A stretch of DNA of 64,000 nucleotides from Pseudomonas sp. GM41(2012) (GCF_000282315.2 NZ_AKJN02000006.1:372001-436000); one strand, 5' to 3'; numbered from the stretch's first letter, positions 40,708 through 50,558 are shown. Notes: generated by a model from the letters alone, not told the origin. Program-made: numbers and translations.

Positions 40708-42723
40708 ATGCCCATGGAAATTCCTGACGGTGCAGAGGTGTACCGCGAGGCGTATTTCCGTGGGCTACGGCCCGACCCGGACGTTTGGATCGATCAGTGG
40801 GCCGATGAGTACATGCGGATCCCGCGTGACACCGGCGCCGCTGAGCCGGGCCAGTACCGCACCTCGCGTACACCGTATGCCCGCGAGCCGATGCGTTGTT
40901 TGTCGCCGGCTCACCCCTGCAAGCGCGTGATCACCATGGTCGCCTCGCAGCTGATGAAAACCCAGATCGGGCTGAACTGGATCGGCGGCCTGATGCACAT
41001 GGCGCCGTCGAATATCCTGGCGCTGCTACCAAGCCTGGGTTTGGCCAAACGGGTGTCCTCGCGGATCGGCAAAACGATCAAAGCGACACCGGTGCTGCGC
41101 GAACGTGTAGCCGCCAACCGCTCGCGGGATTCGCGCAACACCATGGACACCAAGGAGTTCGAGGGTGGCACGTTGTACGTCACCACCGCTGGCTCAGCCG
41201 CCAACTTATCGGAGCTGTCGGCGCGCTACGTTTACGGCGACGAGATTGACCGCTGGGAAGTCGACATCGGCGAGGAGGGCGACCCCATCGAGCTGGCGGA
41301 AACCCGGGGCAGTACCTTTGGCCGCAACGCCAAGTTCTACTTCTCCAGCTCGCCGACGATCAAGGGCGCCTCGCGGATCTCCGACCTGTTCGATGGCAGC
41401 GACCAGCGTCACTACTACGTGCCATGCCCGACGTGTGGGCACATGCAAATCCTTGAGTGGGAACGGCTGCACTACTCGATGGACTTCAGCGTGGTGCACT
41501 ACCAGTGCGCCGGGCCTGAGTGTGACGTGCTGATCGACGAATACCACAAGGGCGAAATGCTCGCCAACGGCGAGTGGCGTGCCCATGCCGAAGGCGACGG
41601 CGAGACCGTTGGCTTCCACCTCAACGCGTTGTATTCGCCGCTTGGTTGGATGGACTGGAAGTCGCTGGCCAAGCAATTCGAGAAGGCCAAAAAGGCCCAG
41701 GCCAAAGGCGATCTGGAACCGATGCAGGTGTTCTACAACACCCGCCTGGCGAAAGTCTGGGACGCAGCCCAAGAGCAAACCAAAGCCGATGTACTGAGAA
41801 AACGGGCGCGGCTGGAAGGCTTCACCCTCGGCTCACTGCCGGCGGCGGTGCTGATGATTACCGGCTCCGTCGACGTCCAGGCGAACCGCTTGGAGTTCAT
41901 GGCGATGGGTTGGGGCGCCGGCATGGAGCGCTGGGTCGTCGACTACCAGGTGGTCTCGGGTGATCCCGCAGACGAACGCACCTGGGCTGCCTTGGACGAA
42001 TTGCTCAAGGCCAAATATCGCCATCCGTGCGGTGTCGGCCTCGGCATTCTCGCGGTGGCCGTCGACTCCGGCGGTCACCACACCGATGAGGTCTATCAGT
42101 TCTGCCGCGTACGCCGCTGGCGCAACGTGTTCGCCATCAAGGGGGCGAGCAAGCCCGGCAAGCCGGTCATTGCTCAACGCCCGTCGATGGTTGACGTGAC
42201 CTGGAAAGGTCAGACCGAACGCAACGGCGCCGAGCTGTGGTTCGTCGGTACCGACACGGCCAAGGACTGGATCTACAACCGCTACCCGTTCGAATCCGGG
42301 CCGGGTGCGCTGCACTTTGCCAATGACCTGCCGGACGATTTCTTCGACCAGTGCGTCGCGGAGCGCAAGGTTGCGCGCTACATACGCGGCCACAAGCGCA
42401 TTGAGTGGGTCAAGGGTAAGGCTGAGCGTAACGAAGCACTCGACTTGATGGTGTATTGCCTGGCCATGGCGCATTACTTGGGCCTCAACCGTTACAAGGA
42501 ACACGACTGGGAGCGCGTGCGTCAGTCCCTGGCGCAGTCTGGTCTGTTCGACGACGCATTGGGCATCAAGCCTGTTCAAGGCGAACGTGTCACCGGACCA
42601 GCAACACCGGTTGCTGCACTGCAATCGGCTCCACAACCTACTGCTCCGATCGTGCCATTGCGATCGGCAGCACCGCCACCTCAACGCCGCAGCTCCACCA
42701 GCGGTTATCTGAAGAGACGCTGA
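40708..42723 (+). CDS. Terminase large subunit (GpA family)
   Basis: A 671-residue packaging ATPase-nuclease of the lambda GpA family. The N-terminal ATPase has a motor region around MVASQLMKTQIGLNWIG and the Walker B-like YVYGDEIDRW. A cysteine pair group (PCPTCGH) follows. The C-terminal endonuclease contains VDVQANRLEF and a late acidic region NEALDLMVYCLA. It translocates DNA into proheads and makes the cut. Confidence 0.93.
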   Translation: MPMEIPDGAEVYREAYFRGLRPDPDVWIDQWADEYMRIPRDTGAAEPGQYRTSRTPYAREPMRCLSPAHPCKRVITMVASQLMKTQIGLNWIGGLMHMAPSNILALLPSLGLAKRVSSRIGKTIKATPVLRERVAANRSRDSRNTMDTKEFEGGTLYVTTAGSAANLSELSARYVYGDEIDRWEVDIGEEGDPIELAETRGSTFGRNAKFYFSSSPTIKGASRISDLFDGSDQRHYYVPCPTCGHMQILEWERLHYSMDFSVVHYQCAGPECDVLIDEYHKGEMLANGEWRAHAEGDGETVGFHLNALYSPLGWMDWKSLAKQFEKAKKAQAKGDLEPMQVFYNTRLAKVWDAAQEQTKADVLRKRARLEGFTLGSLPAAVLMITGSVDVQANRLEFMAMGWGAGMERWVVDYQVVSGDPADERTWAALDELLKAKYRHPCGVGLGILAVAVDSGGHHTDEVYQFCRVRRWRNVFAIKGASKPGKPVIAQRPSMVDVTWKGQTERNGAELWFVGTDTAKDWIYNRYPFESGPGALHFANDLPDDFFDQCVAERKVARYIRGHKRIEWVKGKAERNEALDLMVYCLAMAHYLGLNRYKEHDWERVRQSLAQSGLFDDALGIKPVQGERVTGPATPVAALQSAPQPTAPIVPLRSAAPPPQRRSSTSGYLKRR

Positions 42724-42724
42724 T

Positions 42725-42931
42725 ATGTCCTTTACCCAAAAGCACCTCGACGCGGTTGAGGCGGCCATCGCACGCGGTGAAAAAGTCGTGCGCTACACCG
42801 ACCGTACCGTGGAATACCGCACCATCGACGAACTGCTCAAGGCGCGCAATCAGATCCGCACTTCGCTGGTCAACTCAGCTGGCCCGCGCTCGCGCGTGGT
42901 CAGGCTGTACCACGGAGGCAAAGGACTCTAA
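42725..42931 (+). CDS. gpW-family head-tail connector
   Basis: A 68-residue protein (MSFTQKHLDAVEAAIARGEK, then YRTIDELLKARNQIR) of the lambda gpW family, which joins the head and tail. It lies between terminase and portal, as in lambda, and its last base overlaps the portal start. Confidence 0.88.
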   Translation: MSFTQKHLDAVEAAIARGEKVVRYTDRTVEYRTIDELLKARNQIRTSLVNSAGPRSRVVRLYHGGKGL

Positions 42932-44412
42932 TGGCCCGTCACTATCCGACGCTGACCCGTAATGGATTCTTGCTGCCGTCGAACATCAAGGCCAGTTACG
43001 AAGGCGCCGGAGAGGGTCGCCGATCCACTGGCTGGGATGCTCCCGACAACGGGGTCAACAGCATCAACACTCCGGCACTGCGTAACTTGCGTTCGCGCTC
43101 CCGGGCTGCGGTTCGCAATGACCCGTATGCCTTCAACGTGATCGACAAACGCGTCAGTAATTTGATCGGTACCGGCATCACGCCGAGGCCGAAAACCGAC
43201 GACGAAGTCCTGCGCAAATTGCTGCAGGAACTCTGGGAAGACTGGGTCGATGAGTCGGACGCCGATGAGCGTACCGACTTCTATGGACAGCAAGCGCTGG
43301 CGGCGCGCACGGTCGAAACCTCGGGCGAGTGTTTCATCCGGTTGCGGCCGCGGGGCCTGGACGAAGGTCTCGCGGTACCGTTACAGCTGCAGATACTGGC
43401 ACCGGAGTTCGTGCCGCACGACAAATTCGAAACCACCAAAACCGGCAACATCATCCGCGCAGGGATCGAGTTCACGCCAGATGGCAAGCGGGTGGCGTAT
43501 TGGATGTACCTGTCGCATCCGCGCGATGCCTCGTCGCTGAACGCGGGTTATAACCAGTTGGTGCGAGTACCGGCCGCCCAGGTGCTGCACATCTTTGAAC
43601 CGGTCGAGCCTGGCCAGTTGCGTGGCGTACCGCGATTGTCACCGGTGCTGAAGCGCCTGCGCAGTCTCGACAACTACGACGACGCGGTGCTGTTTCGCCA
43701 AGAGGTGGCCAACCTGTTTGCCGGCTTCATTAGTCGACCTGCACCGGACTCAGGCCCCGTGCCAAGGGATCCAGTCACCGGCCAACCGCTGAGTTTGGAT
43801 CGCGACGGCTTCACCCCGATGGTCGCTCTGGAGCCCGGCACCATGCAGGAGCTGGGGCCAGGTGAAGAGGTCGAGTTCTCCAAACCGCCCGACGCGGGCA
43901 ACAACTACCCGGACTTCATGCGGCAGCAGCTGATGGCTGCCGCTGCCGGTACCGGGACACCGTACGAGATCCTCACCGGGGACATGCGCGAGGTCAATGA
44001 CCGGGCGCTGCGCGTGGTGCTTAACGAGTTTCGGCGCCGGCTGGAACAACTGCAGTTCGGTGTCTACGTGCACCAACTTTGCCGCCCGGTGCGGGCGGCC
44101 TGGATGGACATGGCCGTGTTGTCAGGTGTCCTGGTGCTGAAGGATTACGCACAGCGTCGACGTGAATACCTGCGCACTCGTTGGGTGCCGCAAGGTTGGG
44201 CCTACATCCAGCCGGTTCAGGACGTACAGGCGCGGCGGATGGAAGTGCAAGCGGGCTTTGCCTCGCGTAGCGAGATGGTCCTGCGCACCGGCTACGACGC
44301 CGAAACGGTCGACGCGGAAAACGCCGCCGATCTGACCCGGGCCAAGCGTCTGGGCCTCAACTACACCACTCTCGAAACTGTCGTTTCCGTCGACGACAAG
44401 GAGCAACCATGA
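42931..44412 (+). CDS. Portal protein (lambda GpB family)
   Basis: A 493-residue portal protein; blocks SRAAVRNDPYAFNVIDKRVSN and YEILTGDMREVNDRALRVVL are characteristic of the lambda family. It forms the dodecameric channel for DNA passage. Overlaps the downstream protease gene by four bases. Confidence 0.92.
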   Translation: MARHYPTLTRNGFLLPSNIKASYEGAGEGRRSTGWDAPDNGVNSINTPALRNLRSRSRAAVRNDPYAFNVIDKRVSNLIGTGITPRPKTDDEVLRKLLQELWEDWVDESDADERTDFYGQQALAARTVETSGECFIRLRPRGLDEGLAVPLQLQILAPEFVPHDKFETTKTGNIIRAGIEFTPDGKRVAYWMYLSHPRDASSLNAGYNQLVRVPAAQVLHIFEPVEPGQLRGVPRLSPVLKRLRSLDNYDDAVLFRQEVANLFAGFISRPAPDSGPVPRDPVTGQPLSLDRDGFTPMVALEPGTMQELGPGEEVEFSKPPDAGNNYPDFMRQQLMAAAAGTGTPYEILTGDMREVNDRALRVVLNEFRRRLEQLQFGVYVHQLCRPVRAAWMDMAVLSGVLVLKDYAQRRREYLRTRWVPQGWAYIQPVQDVQARRMEVQAGFASRSEMVLRTGYDAETVDAENAADLTRAKRLGLNYTTLETVVSVDDKEQP

Positions 44413-45563
44413 GCAAGAAAGCGCGACCGCGCATTTACAACCGCGCTGGTCAGCGGGTGCAGGTCAAAGACAAAACCTGGTACGCCGTGCATGCCAGCGG
44501 CGAAGCCACCGAGCGGGTGATTGAGGTCTTCGTCTACGGCGAAATCGGTGCCTGGGGTGTGACCGCCAATCAGTTCGTGCAGGATCTGCGCGCCATGGAC
44601 GACGGCGTCTCGGAAGTAGTCGCAGCGTTTAACAGCGTCGGCGGTGATCTGTTCGACGGCTTGGCTATGCACAACGCTTTGAGGCGTTTGGGCGCGCGGT
44701 GTACCGGGCGGATTGATGCCTTGGCCGCCAGTGCCGCCAGCGTGGCGGTATGTGGCGCACACAAAGTCGTCATCGCCGAAAGCGCGATATTGATGATCCA
44801 TAACCCCTGGACCTACGCGGCCGGCGATGCCGAAGACTTCCGCAAGGTGGCCGATGTCCTCGACCAGACGATGGAAGCCATCATCGCGGCCTACAAAGCG
44901 AAGGCGCCGAACATTGATGAGGTTGAATTGCGGCGGCTGGTCGCTGCTGAAACCTGGCTCACCGCGAATGAAGCCCTGGCCCTGGGCCTTGCCGATGAAA
45001 TCGGCGATGGGATCAAGGTTAAGGCCTGTCTCGGTCAGGGTGGCGTGTTGCAGCGTTACCAGCATGCACCGGCTGAGCTGCTGGCCCAGCTCGACGAGCC
45101 ACCCGAAGCGGACCCGGAACCGGAGGTTGAGAAACCACCGCTGGAACCGCCGGTGGTCGACTCGACCAAGTTGGCTCTGATGATCACTCAGCGTTGCACC
45201 GAGGCGGGGATCAGCAACCTGGTCGAGCCGCTGCTCAGTTCGACCAAGCTCGAAAGCGAAGAGATCGTCCTGGCCGGCCTGGCCCGTGCCAAGACGGTGA
45301 ACGATCTTTGCGTGGCGGCCCGTTTGCCGGAGTTCAGTGCCGAGTACGTCGCGGCTGGATTGGACGCAGCGGCAGTGCGGGCGCGTCTGTTCGACAAGAT
45401 TGTCACCAGCGGCAAAGGCTTCGAAATCGACAACAGCTTGCCGCTGGACAACGACCCGGCGCCGAAGGTGCTGGCCAAACAAACTGATCCCACATCGATC
45501 TGGGCCGCTCGACAAGCGGCTCACTCTGGCACTGCGCACGGCGCGAAAGGAACAAGACCATGA
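44409..45563 (+). CDS. ClpP-type prohead protease with scaffold tail
   Basis: A 384-residue protein. The N-terminal ClpP-like serine protease (about 25-220) has nucleophile S108 in DALAASAAS and H131 in LMIHNPW. A proline- and glutamate-rich linker (about 220-250) leads to a helical C-terminal part which probably provides scaffolding, as in lambda gpC/Nu3. A Pseudomonas prophage of this head type normally uses this layout. Confidence 0.9.
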   Translation: MSKKARPRIYNRAGQRVQVKDKTWYAVHASGEATERVIEVFVYGEIGAWGVTANQFVQDLRAMDDGVSEVVAAFNSVGGDLFDGLAMHNALRRLGARCTGRIDALAASAASVAVCGAHKVVIAESAILMIHNPWTYAAGDAEDFRKVADVLDQTMEAIIAAYKAKAPNIDEVELRRLVAAETWLTANEALALGLADEIGDGIKVKACLGQGGVLQRYQHAPAELLAQLDEPPEADPEPEVEKPPLEPPVVDSTKLALMITQRCTEAGISNLVEPLLSSTKLESEEIVLAGLARAKTVNDLCVAARLPEFSAEYVAAGLDAAAVRARLFDKIVTSGKGFEIDNSLPLDNDPAPKVLAKQTDPTSIWAARQAAHSGTAHGAKGTRP

Positions 45564-45904
45564 CCATCAAAAAAGAACCGATCCATGCCGGGGAATTTCT
45601 ACTGTCCGAAGGGGCAGGGAACATTTCGCGTGAGTCCATCAACGTCGCAGCCGGGCCGGCACTGTACCCGGGCCAGCTCCTCGGCCTGATCACGGCCACC
45701 AGCGAATTCGCACCGTACGCTCCGGCTGCCGAAGATGGCAGCGAGACGGCGGTGGCGATTCTCTTCGGTCCGCTGGGTGAGTCGGATGTGGTGCGCCGTG
45801 GTCGCGCCGTCGTGCGGCTGGCTGAAGTCAGCGAAGCGCACCTGACCGGACTCGACGCCGACGCCGAAAAAGACTTGGCCGCCCATTTCCTGATTGTCCG
45901 ATAA
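45560..45904 (+). CDS. Head decoration protein (gpD-like)
   Basis: A 114-residue protein (FLLSEGAGNISRESINVAAG, then a glycine-rich beta body) of the gpD-type capsid stabiliser family. It binds to the expanded capsid lattice. The start overlaps the protease stop by four bases. Confidence 0.85.
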   Translation: MTIKKEPIHAGEFLLSEGAGNISRESINVAAGPALYPGQLLGLITATSEFAPYAPAAEDGSETAVAILFGPLGESDVVRRGRAVVRLAEVSEAHLTGLDADAEKDLAAHFLIVR

Positions 45905-45925
45905 GCCGATCAGCCAACTTTATGC

Positions 45926-45948
45926 ACCCCGCCTTGAGCGGGGTTTTT
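45926..45948 (+). terminator. Terminator-like hairpin ahead of the major capsid gene
   Basis: ACCCCGC / GCGGGGT stem with loop CTTGA and a T run, followed at once by TGGAG, the capsid ribosome-binding site. It probably tunes read-through rather than ending the operon. Confidence 0.7.
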
Positions 45949-45966
45949 CATTTTTGGAGAGTACCC

Positions 45967-46962
45967 ATGGCCGATATCGCCATTTTTGACGACGAAGCGT
46001 TCACCGTTACCGCGCTCACCGCTGCACTCAATGAGCAACCGTACCTGCCGGGCCGCATCAGTGCGCTGGGTCTGTTTCGCGAGGAAGGGGTCACGACCCT
46101 GACCGTGCAGATTGAAAAGGACGGCGACACCCTGGCGCTGGTCCCTGCAGGTGAGCGAGGGAGTTCTGGCCTGGTGGTAGCGGCCAGCAAGCGTAACCTG
46201 ATCCCGTTCAACACCGTGCACCTGCCGGAGCGTTTCACCATCAAGGCCGACGAGATCCAGGGCATTCGCGCCTTCGGAACTCGCACCGAGTTGCAGGCGG
46301 TGCAAGACGTGGTCAATGCCCGCTTGGCCAAAGCGCGTCGTCAGCTGGATGCGACGCACGAGTTCCAGCGCATGGGTGCCCTCAACGGCCTGATCCTCGA
46401 TGCCGATGGCTCGACCGTCTTGCTGGACCTTTATGATCGCTTCGGTGTGCAGCGTCAGAAGCTGTCCATGGGCTTGGCGGATCCAAGCACCGAGCTGCGG
46501 GTTAAGTGCGGCGAAGCACTGGATATGCAGGAAGACGCGCTGGGCAGCGTGACCAGTACCGGCTCTCGCGCCTTCTGCGGTAAGAACTTCTGGAACAAGT
46601 TAATCGTTCACAAGGCGGTCAAGGAAACCTACCTCAACAGCCAGCAGGCGGCAGCGTTGCGCGGTGATGCCCGGGAGAGCTTCGAGTTCGGCGGCATTGT
46701 CTGGGAGCGTTACCGGGGCAAGGTGGCCGGTGTCTCGTTCGTCCACGACGACAAGGCGTTGCTGGTCCCTGAGGGGGTACCGGATCTGTACATCTCGGTG
46801 TTTGCCCCGGCGGACTACATGGAAACGGTCAACACTCAGGGCATTCCGTACTACAGCATGATCGAGCCGCTGCCGTTCAACAAAGGCATGGCCGGTGAAG
46901 CACAGTCCAACCCGTTGCACCTGTGCACTCGACCGCGTGCACAGATCCTCCTGGAACTCTGA
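45967..46962 (+). CDS. Major capsid protein (gpE family)
   Basis: A 331-residue HK97-fold capsid protein of the lambda gpE family: LTAALNEQPYLPGRISALGLF near the N-terminus, RQLDATHEFQRMGALNGLIL in the middle and LLVPEGVPDLYISVFAPADY near the C-terminus. The ATG at 45967 follows the hairpin and GGAG; the frame is open for 15 codons upstream. Confidence 0.93.
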   Translation: MADIAIFDDEAFTVTALTAALNEQPYLPGRISALGLFREEGVTTLTVQIEKDGDTLALVPAGERGSSGLVVAASKRNLIPFNTVHLPERFTIKADEIQGIRAFGTRTELQAVQDVVNARLAKARRQLDATHEFQRMGALNGLILDADGSTVLLDLYDRFGVQRQKLSMGLADPSTELRVKCGEALDMQEDALGSVTSTGSRAFCGKNFWNKLIVHKAVKETYLNSQQAAALRGDARESFEFGGIVWERYRGKVAGVSFVHDDKALLVPEGVPDLYISVFAPADYMETVNTQGIPYYSMIEPLPFNKGMAGEAQSNPLHLCTRPRAQILLEL

Positions 46963-46964
46963 CC

Positions 46965-47285
46965 GTGGGCTTTCGCGATCTGATCGCCGAGGTTGACGCA
47001 GTGGTGTTCGAAACGCTGGGCGACACCGCGAGAATCGAGGGCCGTGATGAGCCAGTCCTCGGCATGTTCGCGGCGCCCTGGTTGCAGCCGAAGTTCGGCA
47101 AGCTCAACACCGGATTGCGTGAGCCTCGGTTCGAGATCCGGGTCAGCGACTCGCACAGTCTGGAGCAGGGGATGTTGGTCACCGTCGAACTGCCGGAGCT
47201 GGACGGCGGCGGCGACTACGATCTGCTGCAACTGGAACCCAGCGGTGACGGATTGGTCGCCCTTATCCTGAGGATGCGCGTATGA
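46965..47285 (+). CDS. Head-tail joining protein (gpFII-like)
   Basis: A 106-residue protein starting with GTG 46965, three bases after the capsid stop. The order after capsid and the beta-rich sequence (LQPKFGKLNTGLREPRFEIRV) fit the head-tail attachment family (lambda gpFII-like). Overlaps the next gene by four bases. Confidence 0.65.
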   Translation: MGFRDLIAEVDAVVFETLGDTARIEGRDEPVLGMFAAPWLQPKFGKLNTGLREPRFEIRVSDSHSLEQGMLVTVELPELDGGGDYDLLQLEPSGDGLVALILRMRV

Positions 47286-47947
47286 GCGTCGGTAGCTACT
47301 TCAAGCCGTCAGCCGGCGGTGGGATGCTCTCCATTCAATCCTCGGCTGCGGATCTAAAAGCCTTCGAGGAATTCGCCAAGGTAGTACCGAAAGCGGCAGC
47401 CGCGGCTCAGCGTCGAGCGATCAACAAAACGTTAGGTTGGCTGCGCACCCACATTGCCCGGGCCGTCAGCCGGCAAGAACGCATTGCCGTTGCGGCGGTT
47501 CGTCAGCGCTTGCGCAGCTACCCGGTCTCCGGCGGGGCCACCAGTGGCAAGTTGTGGTTCGGTCTCAACGCGATCGAGTCCAGCCGGATCGGCCGCGCAC
47601 GACAGTCTGGCAGCGGTGTATCGGTTGCTGGGCGACGTTACCAGGGCGCCTTTCTGAAAAAGGTCTATGGCAACAAGCCTGATATCTGGATCCGTACGGC
47701 GAGTAAGCATTTCAACGCGGACGATTATCCCGATAGCACGGTGTCGGCCGGTGGCGGTGCCAGTTCGGGATGGGTCGCAGAAAACGGCGATCGCTTTCCG
47801 CTGGCCAAAGCCAAGGTGTCACTGGAGCAGGCGCGTCCGCACTTCGACAGTTGGGTCAAGCGTGCCGATGCGCGTTTGCTGGAAATCCTGCAGCAGGAGT
47901 TCAACTTTGAGCTGCAGAAGTATTTGAAGGGAACAGCCAATGTCTGA
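47282..47947 (+). CDS. Minor tail protein Z-like
   Basis: A 221-residue basic protein with an alanine-rich N-terminal helix (FAKVVPKAAAAAQRRAINKT) and a C-terminal helical segment, resembling the lambda Z / phage neck protein family. It probably contributes to the tail terminator or neck. Confidence 0.75.
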   Translation: MSVGSYFKPSAGGGMLSIQSSAADLKAFEEFAKVVPKAAAAAQRRAINKTLGWLRTHIARAVSRQERIAVAAVRQRLRSYPVSGGATSGKLWFGLNAIESSRIGRARQSGSGVSVAGRRYQGAFLKKVYGNKPDIWIRTASKHFNADDYPDSTVSAGGGASSGWVAENGDRFPLAKAKVSLEQARPHFDSWVKRADARLLEILQQEFNFELQKYLKGTANV

Positions 47948-48452
47948 CGAGCCTTTTAGTCTTGATCAGCTCTACCAGGCGATTGAACAGCACCTGCTGA
48001 GCAGTCTGTCGGGGATTAAAGCGGTGACGGTCTGGCCGAACATCAAGGATCGCATTGCACTGCCGGTGGTGTTTATTGAAATGGCCGAGATCGAACCGGG
48101 TATGGACATCGGTACTGGCGAGACCACCCTGATTTGCAAGTTCGAGGCACGGATCATTGTTGATCCAATTCGTCCAAAGCACTGCCAACAGGCCGCGCAC
48201 CTGGCGGCGCAATTGGCCGTGTTGCTGCGCATGCAAACCTGGGGCGTTGCGGTCGAGCCTGCTGAGTTTGTCCAGGCCATGCAGGATTGGACCAAGCCGG
48301 AACTGGATGGTTACGTGGTCTGGTTGGTGGAATGGACGCACCAAATTTACCTGGGCGTTGAGGAATGGCCATGGCCGGACGAACCGCCGGGCTCGCTGGT
48401 GCTTGATGTTGAACCGGGGGACGGGCCTGTTTCACCGGAGGATCTGCCGTGA
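47940..48452 (+). CDS. Tail completion-type protein
   Basis: A 170-residue protein (LDQLYQAIEQHLLSSLSGIK, MAEIEPGMDIGTGET). Its position between neck and baseplate genes and its alpha-beta layout fit tail-completion proteins of Mu/P2-like phages (gp37/DUF1834-like). The C-terminus is acidic and proline-rich. Confidence 0.6.
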   Translation: MSDEPFSLDQLYQAIEQHLLSSLSGIKAVTVWPNIKDRIALPVVFIEMAEIEPGMDIGTGETTLICKFEARIIVDPIRPKHCQQAAHLAAQLAVLLRMQTWGVAVEPAEFVQAMQDWTKPELDGYVVWLVEWTHQIYLGVEEWPWPDEPPGSLVLDVEPGDGPVSPEDLP

Positions 48453-49057
48453 GCTACGCCAGTGCCGAGCATGACCGCATGATTGCAGCCATGTTGATGC
48501 CGTGCGTGGTGGTCGGGGTGGATCTGGAGGCACCGGCAGTGCGAGTGTCAAATGGCGAATGGACGAGCGCCTGGGTGCGCTGGCACAGCCTCGCGGCCGG
48601 TAAGGCGCGGCACTGGCGGGCACCAAGCCTGGGCGAGCAGGGCGTGTTGTTCAACCCCAGCGGGCAAGCCGGCATGGGCACCTTTATCCCGGGGTTGTAC
48701 GGGGATGCCGGTGGCCAGCCGGATAACCGCGATCATGTGGAAGTCTGGCGTTTCGACGACGGCGGTTCGCTGGTCTATGACTGGCAGGCCAAGAGCTACA
48801 CCATCACCCTGCCCACCGGTACGGTGACGATCAAGGTCGGCAGTGCTGAGGTGGTCGTTACGGATAACGCCGTGACGACCAAGGTCGGCGGCACTGAGGT
48901 GGCGCTGACGCCGGATTCGGCGACGATCAAATCAGCAGCCATCATCAAGCTGGTCGGGGTGGTGGTGATTGACGGCACGTTACACGTTACAAAAGACATC
49001 ACGGGCGCCGCCTCGATCCTCGCTGCAGGATCCAGCGACAACCATCACACCCATTAA
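48449..49057 (+). CDS. Baseplate assembly protein V (spike)
   Basis: A 202-residue protein of the gpV family, starting GTG 48449. An OB-like N-terminal domain is followed by a repetitive beta-helix (TGTVTIKVGSAEVVVT). It ends in DNHHTH, the HxH iron-binding apex known from P2 gpV. It forms the membrane-piercing spike at the tail tip. Confidence 0.9.
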   Translation: MSYASAEHDRMIAAMLMPCVVVGVDLEAPAVRVSNGEWTSAWVRWHSLAAGKARHWRAPSLGEQGVLFNPSGQAGMGTFIPGLYGDAGGQPDNRDHVEVWRFDDGGSLVYDWQAKSYTITLPTGTVTIKVGSAEVVVTDNAVTTKVGGTEVALTPDSATIKSAAIIKLVGVVVIDGTLHVTKDITGAASILAAGSSDNHHTH

Positions 49058-49073
49058 TACGCCACTTATCGAG

Positions 49074-49094
49074 CCCGCCGCGTGCGGGTTTTTT
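49074..49094 (+). terminator. Terminator-like hairpin after the spike gene
   Basis: CCCGC / GCGGG stem with loop CGCGT and six T residues, followed by TGGAG and the next ATG. It has the same arrangement as the hairpins at 45926 and 59538. Confidence 0.65.
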
Positions 49095-49111
49095 CATGCC
49101 TGGAGAAAAAC

Positions 49112-49342
49112 ATGGCCAAGCCGAATGAAGTCCTCAGTACTGAGCAACCGCAACCGCAACCGCAACGGTCGACGGATCTGAAGCTGAAGTTTCGCGACAA
49201 GGTTTACACCTCGCGCACCCTGATTATTCCTGAGTCGGATCGCACGCTGCCGGTGGTCAAGGGCTGCGTCGAGGTGTCGGCATCCGACGAGCAAGCCGTT
49301 AGCTACCTGAAGGCCCACGCAGAATTCGAGCCGCAGGGGTGA
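49112..49342 (+). CDS. Prophage tail-region hypothetical protein
   Basis: A 76-residue protein starting MAKPNEVLSTEQ, with a Q-P repeat near residues 14-20, then a beta-rich region. No family is recognised. It sits between spike and gpW/gp25 baseplate genes. The ATG at 49112 has GGAG upstream. Confidence 0.6.
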   Translation: MAKPNEVLSTEQPQPQPQRSTDLKLKFRDKVYTSRTLIIPESDRTLPVVKGCVEVSASDEQAVSYLKAHAEFEPQG

Positions 49343-49347
49343 TTTAG

Positions 49348-49674
49348 ATGATCGGAATGGACCGCCACACCGGCCAACCCATCTCCGGCATCGAGCATCT
49401 GCGGCAGTCTATCGCGGACATCTTGGGCACGCGCCTGGGTAGTCGCCGGCAGCGGCCGGAGTACGGCAGCAAAATCCCCTTGTACGTCGACATGCCGATT
49501 AACGAAGGCTGGAAAAGTTCGGTGCAAGCCGAGGCGGTCCGCGCGATCGGGCGGTGGGAGCCGCGCGTCAAGCTGGAGCGCGTCCGCGCTCTCTCGGTGC
49601 TGGGCGGGCAAATCAATCTGAGCATTGCCGGCGAGTACCTCGGCGACCGTTTTCTGTTTGAGGTGAGCGTATGA
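49348..49674 (+). CDS. Baseplate protein W (gp25-like)
   Basis: A 108-residue protein of the gpW/T4 gp25 family (IEHLRQSIADILGTRLGSRR, PEYGSKIPLYVD). It is part of the baseplate wedge. The end overlaps gene J by four bases. Confidence 0.92.
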   Translation: MIGMDRHTGQPISGIEHLRQSIADILGTRLGSRRQRPEYGSKIPLYVDMPINEGWKSSVQAEAVRAIGRWEPRVKLERVRALSVLGGQINLSIAGEYLGDRFLFEVSV

Positions 49675-50558
49675 GCATCGTGGATCTGTCGGCGTTGCCG
49701 GCGCCGGACGTGCTGGAACCGTTGGACTTCGAAGTCACCTATGACGAAGCCTTGGGCACGTTTCGCGGCTACATGGGCGACAACTGGAGCGCGGCAATTG
49801 AGAGCGAGCCGGTGGTTAAGGTGCTGGAGGTTGGGGCCTATCAGAAGGTCGGTAACCGTGCCCGGGTCAATGACGCGGCCAAGGCGCTGTTACTGGCTCA
49901 CGCGATCGGCCCGGACCTCGATCAGTTGGGTGCGAACTACAACCTGAAGCGCCTGGTGATCCAGGCGGCGGACCTGGCGGCGGTGCCACCGGTGCCTGAG
50001 GTCAAGGAGCTGGACGATCCGTTTCGCGAGCGCATCCAGTTGGCGTTTGAGGGGCTGACCACGGCGGGGCCACGTGCCAGCTACATTCTGCACGCCCGTA
50101 ACGCCTCGGGGGTGGTGATGGACGCCACGGCGGAAAGCCCGGCGCCTTGCTGCGTTACGGTAACGGTGTTGAGTTCTGAGGGGCGCGGCGAAGCCAGTCC
50201 CGCGCTGCTGGCTGCCGTCAAGGCGGGCCTGAATGATGAAGACGTGCGCCCGCTGGGCGATCGGGTGACGGTGCAGGGCGCGCAGATTATCGACTATCGC
50301 ATTAACGCCATTTTGCACATGAACGGTGCCGGGCCTGAGGGGGACGCCAGTTTGGCCGAAGCCATCAACCGCTTGGCGAAGTGGATCAATCCGCGCAAGC
50401 GCTTGGGCGTCGAAGTCGCCCGCTCGGCGGTGGATGCGCAATTGCACGTCGCCGGTGTGTCCCGGGTTGAGCTGATCGGCTGGGTGGACTTGGCGCCGAG
50501 CAAGGCTCAGGCGGCATGGTGTACCGGCTATGAGGTGAAGCTGGCGGGGGCGACATGA
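49671..50558 (+). CDS. Baseplate assembly protein J
   Basis: A 295-residue protein of the gpJ/gp47-like family: VGAYQKVGNRARVNDAAKALLL, then ASGVVMDATAESPAPCCVTVTV. It forms the outer baseplate ring with gpW and gpI. Overlaps the next gene by four bases. Confidence 0.92.
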   Translation: MSIVDLSALPAPDVLEPLDFEVTYDEALGTFRGYMGDNWSAAIESEPVVKVLEVGAYQKVGNRARVNDAAKALLLAHAIGPDLDQLGANYNLKRLVIQAADLAAVPPVPEVKELDDPFRERIQLAFEGLTTAGPRASYILHARNASGVVMDATAESPAPCCVTVTVLSSEGRGEASPALLAAVKAGLNDEDVRPLGDRVTVQGAQIIDYRINAILHMNGAGPEGDASLAEAINRLAKWINPRKRLGVEVARSAVDAQLHVAGVSRVELIGWVDLAPSKAQAAWCTGYEVKLAGAT